Shown here piece by piece: positions 62,498-64,000 of a stretch of 64,000 nucleotides of DNA (its first letter is position 1; every line of letters starts with the position of its first letter). The notes below the pieces were generated by a model. The model did not search any database and was not told where the DNA came from. It saw only the letters and a program-made list of their open reading frames with translations. The stretch spans positions 1,612,001-1,676,000 of the forward strand of contig NZ_CP101466.1 in the NCBI RefSeq assembly GCF_024362385.1, read 5' to 3'. The translations under genes were made by a program, and so were the position numbers. This stretch comes from Arthrobacter sp. DNA4 (GTDB lineage: Bacteria > Actinomycetota > Actinomycetes > Actinomycetales > Micrococcaceae).

Positions 62498-64000
62498 ATG
62501 GCCGAGCATAACGGTGGCAACCGCGGCAACGACCGGGGCGCGTTCCGCGGCAACAACAACTCCGGCGGTGAGCCCCGCGGATTCCGGTCCCGGTCCGACC
62601 GCGATGGCAACAACTTCTCCCGCGGTGGCTCTGCCGGCGGTGGCGAGCGTAAGCCGTTTGGTGATCGTGAGCGCAAGCCGTTTGGTGACCGTCCCCGCCG
62701 CGATGGCGAGGGCGACCGCCGCGGTTTTAGCGGCTCTGCTGGCGGTGGCGAGCGTAAGCCGTTCGGTGACCGTGACCGTAAGCCGTTCGGTGACCGTGAC
62801 CGTAAGCCGTTTGGCGACCGTCCGCGCCGCGACGGTGAAGGCGACCGTAGCCAGTTTGGTGATCGTGACCGTAAGCCTTTCGGTGACCGTCCCCGTCGCG
62901 AGGGTGAGGGTGACCGCCGTGGTTTTGCGGGCGGTGACCGTGACCGTAAGCCCTTTGGCGACCGTCCCCGTCGCGAGGGTGAGGGTGACCGCCGTGGTTT
63001 TGCGGGCGGTGACCGTGACCGTAAGCCCTTTGGCGACCGTCCCCGTCGCGAGGGTGAGGGTGACCGCCGTGGTTTTGCAGGCGGTGACCGCGACCGCAAG
63101 CCGTTTAATGACCGTCCGCGCCGCGACGGCGAAGGCGAGCGTCGCCAGTTCGGTGACCGTGACCGCAAGCCGTTTAATGACCGTCCGCGCCGCGACGGCG
63201 AAGGTGACCGCCGTGGTTTTGGTGGCGGCGATAACCGCAAGCCGTTCGGGGACCGGCAGGACCGGGCACCCCGCAGCTTCGACCGCGGTGACTCCCGCGC
63301 CGAGTCCGCCCGTGGCGCCGGCCCCCGCAGCTTTGGCCGCGACCGCCAGGAAGACCGTCCTGTCCGCGTGCCCAACGCCGCTGACCTCCGCAGCGCCAAC
63401 CGCCCGGACCGGGAACGCTCACCCGAAATCGATGAAGACGTTACGGGTAAAGAACTGGACCGCGCCACCCAGCACCAAATCAAGACCCTCGAAGCCAAGA
63501 GCTCGGAATGGGTGGCCCGCCACCTGGTGATGGTAAGCCGCCTCATCGATGACGAGCCGGAGCTTGCCTTCCAGCACGCCCTGGCAGCCAGCCGCCGCGG
63601 CGGCCGGCTCGCCGCTGTCCGTGAAGCCGTTGGCCTGACTGCCTACGCCGCCGGGCACTACGGTGAGGCGCTGCGCGAGTTCCGCACCTTCCGCCGTATC
63701 AGTGGTTCCAACGTCCACCTCCCCATCATGGCGGACTGCGAGCGTGGCCTGGGACGCCCCGACCGCGCCCTGGATGTGGCCCGCTCGGAGGAAGCCCAGG
63801 ACCTGGATGCCCCCGGCAAGGTGGAACTGGCAATCGTCGCGGCCGGTGCACGCACCGACCTGGGCCAGCTGGACGCGGCAGTAGCCGAACTTGAAATCCC
63901 GCAGCTGGACATGAACCGCGCGTTCTCATACAGCCCGCGCCTCTTCCGCGCCTACGCCGACGCGCTGGCTGCGGTGGGACGCGAAGACGAGTCGCAGAAG
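62498..64000 (+). CDS. Protein with Arg/Gly/Asp-rich repeats and a C-terminal helical-repeat (TPR-like) domain, 3' truncated
   Basis: The frame is open from ATG 62498 (AGGAGG upstream) to the right edge, 501 codons. Residues about 1-270 are low complexity, built of units around DRKPFGDRPRR and GEGDRRGF with a 25-residue period; three units are almost identical. From about residue 305 the sequence is an ordered helical domain: ELDRATQHQIKTLEAKSSEW, LAAVREAVGLTAYAAGHYGE, FRTFRRISGSNVHLPIMADC. This folded part resembles the TPR protein encoded after tyrS in mycobacteria (Rv1691). The basic, disordered N-terminus suggests RNA or ribosome binding, which is inference. Confidence 0.85.
   Translation, partial: MAEHNGGNRGNDRGAFRGNNNSGGEPRGFRSRSDRDGNNFSRGGSAGGGERKPFGDRERKPFGDRPRRDGEGDRRGFSGSAGGGERKPFGDRDRKPFGDRDRKPFGDRPRRDGEGDRSQFGDRDRKPFGDRPRREGEGDRRGFAGGDRDRKPFGDRPRREGEGDRRGFAGGDRDRKPFGDRPRREGEGDRRGFAGGDRDRKPFNDRPRRDGEGERRQFGDRDRKPFNDRPRRDGEGDRRGFGGGDNRKPFGDRQDRAPRSFDRGDSRAESARGAGPRSFGRDRQEDRPVRVPNAADLRSANRPDRERSPEIDEDVTGKELDRATQHQIKTLEAKSSEWVARHLVMVSRLIDDEPELAFQHALAASRRGGRLAAVREAVGLTAYAAGHYGEALREFRTFRRISGSNVHLPIMADCERGLGRPDRALDVARSEEAQDLDAPGKVELAIVAAGARTDLGQLDAAVAELEIPQLDMNRAFSYSPRLFRAYADALAAVGREDESQK

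Noticed and set aside
62302..63546. A 414-codon open frame antisense to the repeat protein, rich in Arg/Ser/Pro
   Set aside because: It mirrors the repeats of the plus-strand gene, has no ribosome binding site, and its codons lack the G/C third-position bias of real genes here.

Overview
The window is a 64 kb piece of chromosome from a high-GC actinobacterium, most likely of the family Micrococcaceae (Arthrobacter / Pseudarthrobacter group). The evidence is the strong G/C bias at third codon positions, frequent GTG starts, actinobacterial marker genes (clgR-type regulator, priA in place of hisA, DUF3046 beside recA, maleylpyruvate-isomerase-fold protein, Ada-AlkA fusion, helD) and an Arthrobacter-like 16S rRNA. 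Almost everything is core housekeeping. I see no prophage, integrase, insertion sequence, CRISPR array or tRNA gene.

Layout. 0-8 kb: end of an unknown gene, dapA, RNase J, ftsK, pgsA, a frameshifted cinA, a clgR-like regulator and a MarR regulator on the minus strand. 8.4-14.6 kb: DUF3046, recA, recX (frameshifted), miaB, miaA, dapF and a convergent RsmC-like methyltransferase. 14.6-20.1 kb: hflX with a long leader and a 6-codon upstream ORF, a DinG-type helicase, then lexA divergent from a LysM membrane protein across two SOS boxes. 20.3-26.1 kb: hisC-hisB-hisH-(small membrane protein)-priA, SseB-like protein, MFS transporter. 26.2-30.2 kb: DUF1844, infC (ATT start)-rpmI-rplT, a TrmH methyltransferase and a GlsB/YeaQ-type membrane protein. 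30.4-34.6 kb: MFS exporter, Nudix hydrolase, an SOS-boxed radical SAM protein, SIMPL protein and a putative HExxH membrane protein. 34.8-39.5 kb: pheST and a quinone oxidoreductase. 39.6-48.3 kb: complete arginine operon argCJBDFRGH preceded by two ARG-type boxes. 48.4-56.2 kb: PNPOx-like protein, mycothiol-type isomerase-fold protein, an alkylation-repair cluster (ogt, ada-alkA, mpg), helD and tyrS. 56.2-62.2 kb: one rRNA operon (16S-23S-5S). 62.5 kb to the end: a partial gene with Arg/Gly/Asp-rich repeats followed by a helical repeat domain.

Themes. DNA damage response: recA, recX, lexA, the LysM protein and the radical SAM gene are linked by SOS-type boxes of the form CGAAc-N4-GTTCG. Gene starts: about sixteen starts have a TANNNT hexamer ending 6-7 nt before the start codon and little or no Shine-Dalgarno sequence, which points to widespread leaderless transcription and was used to choose several starts.

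Quality warning. Four genes (cinA, recX, mpg, helD) are broken by one-base changes in short G runs, and helD by two compensating ones. All are repaired by changing one G in a run, which looks more like systematic sequence error than gene decay.
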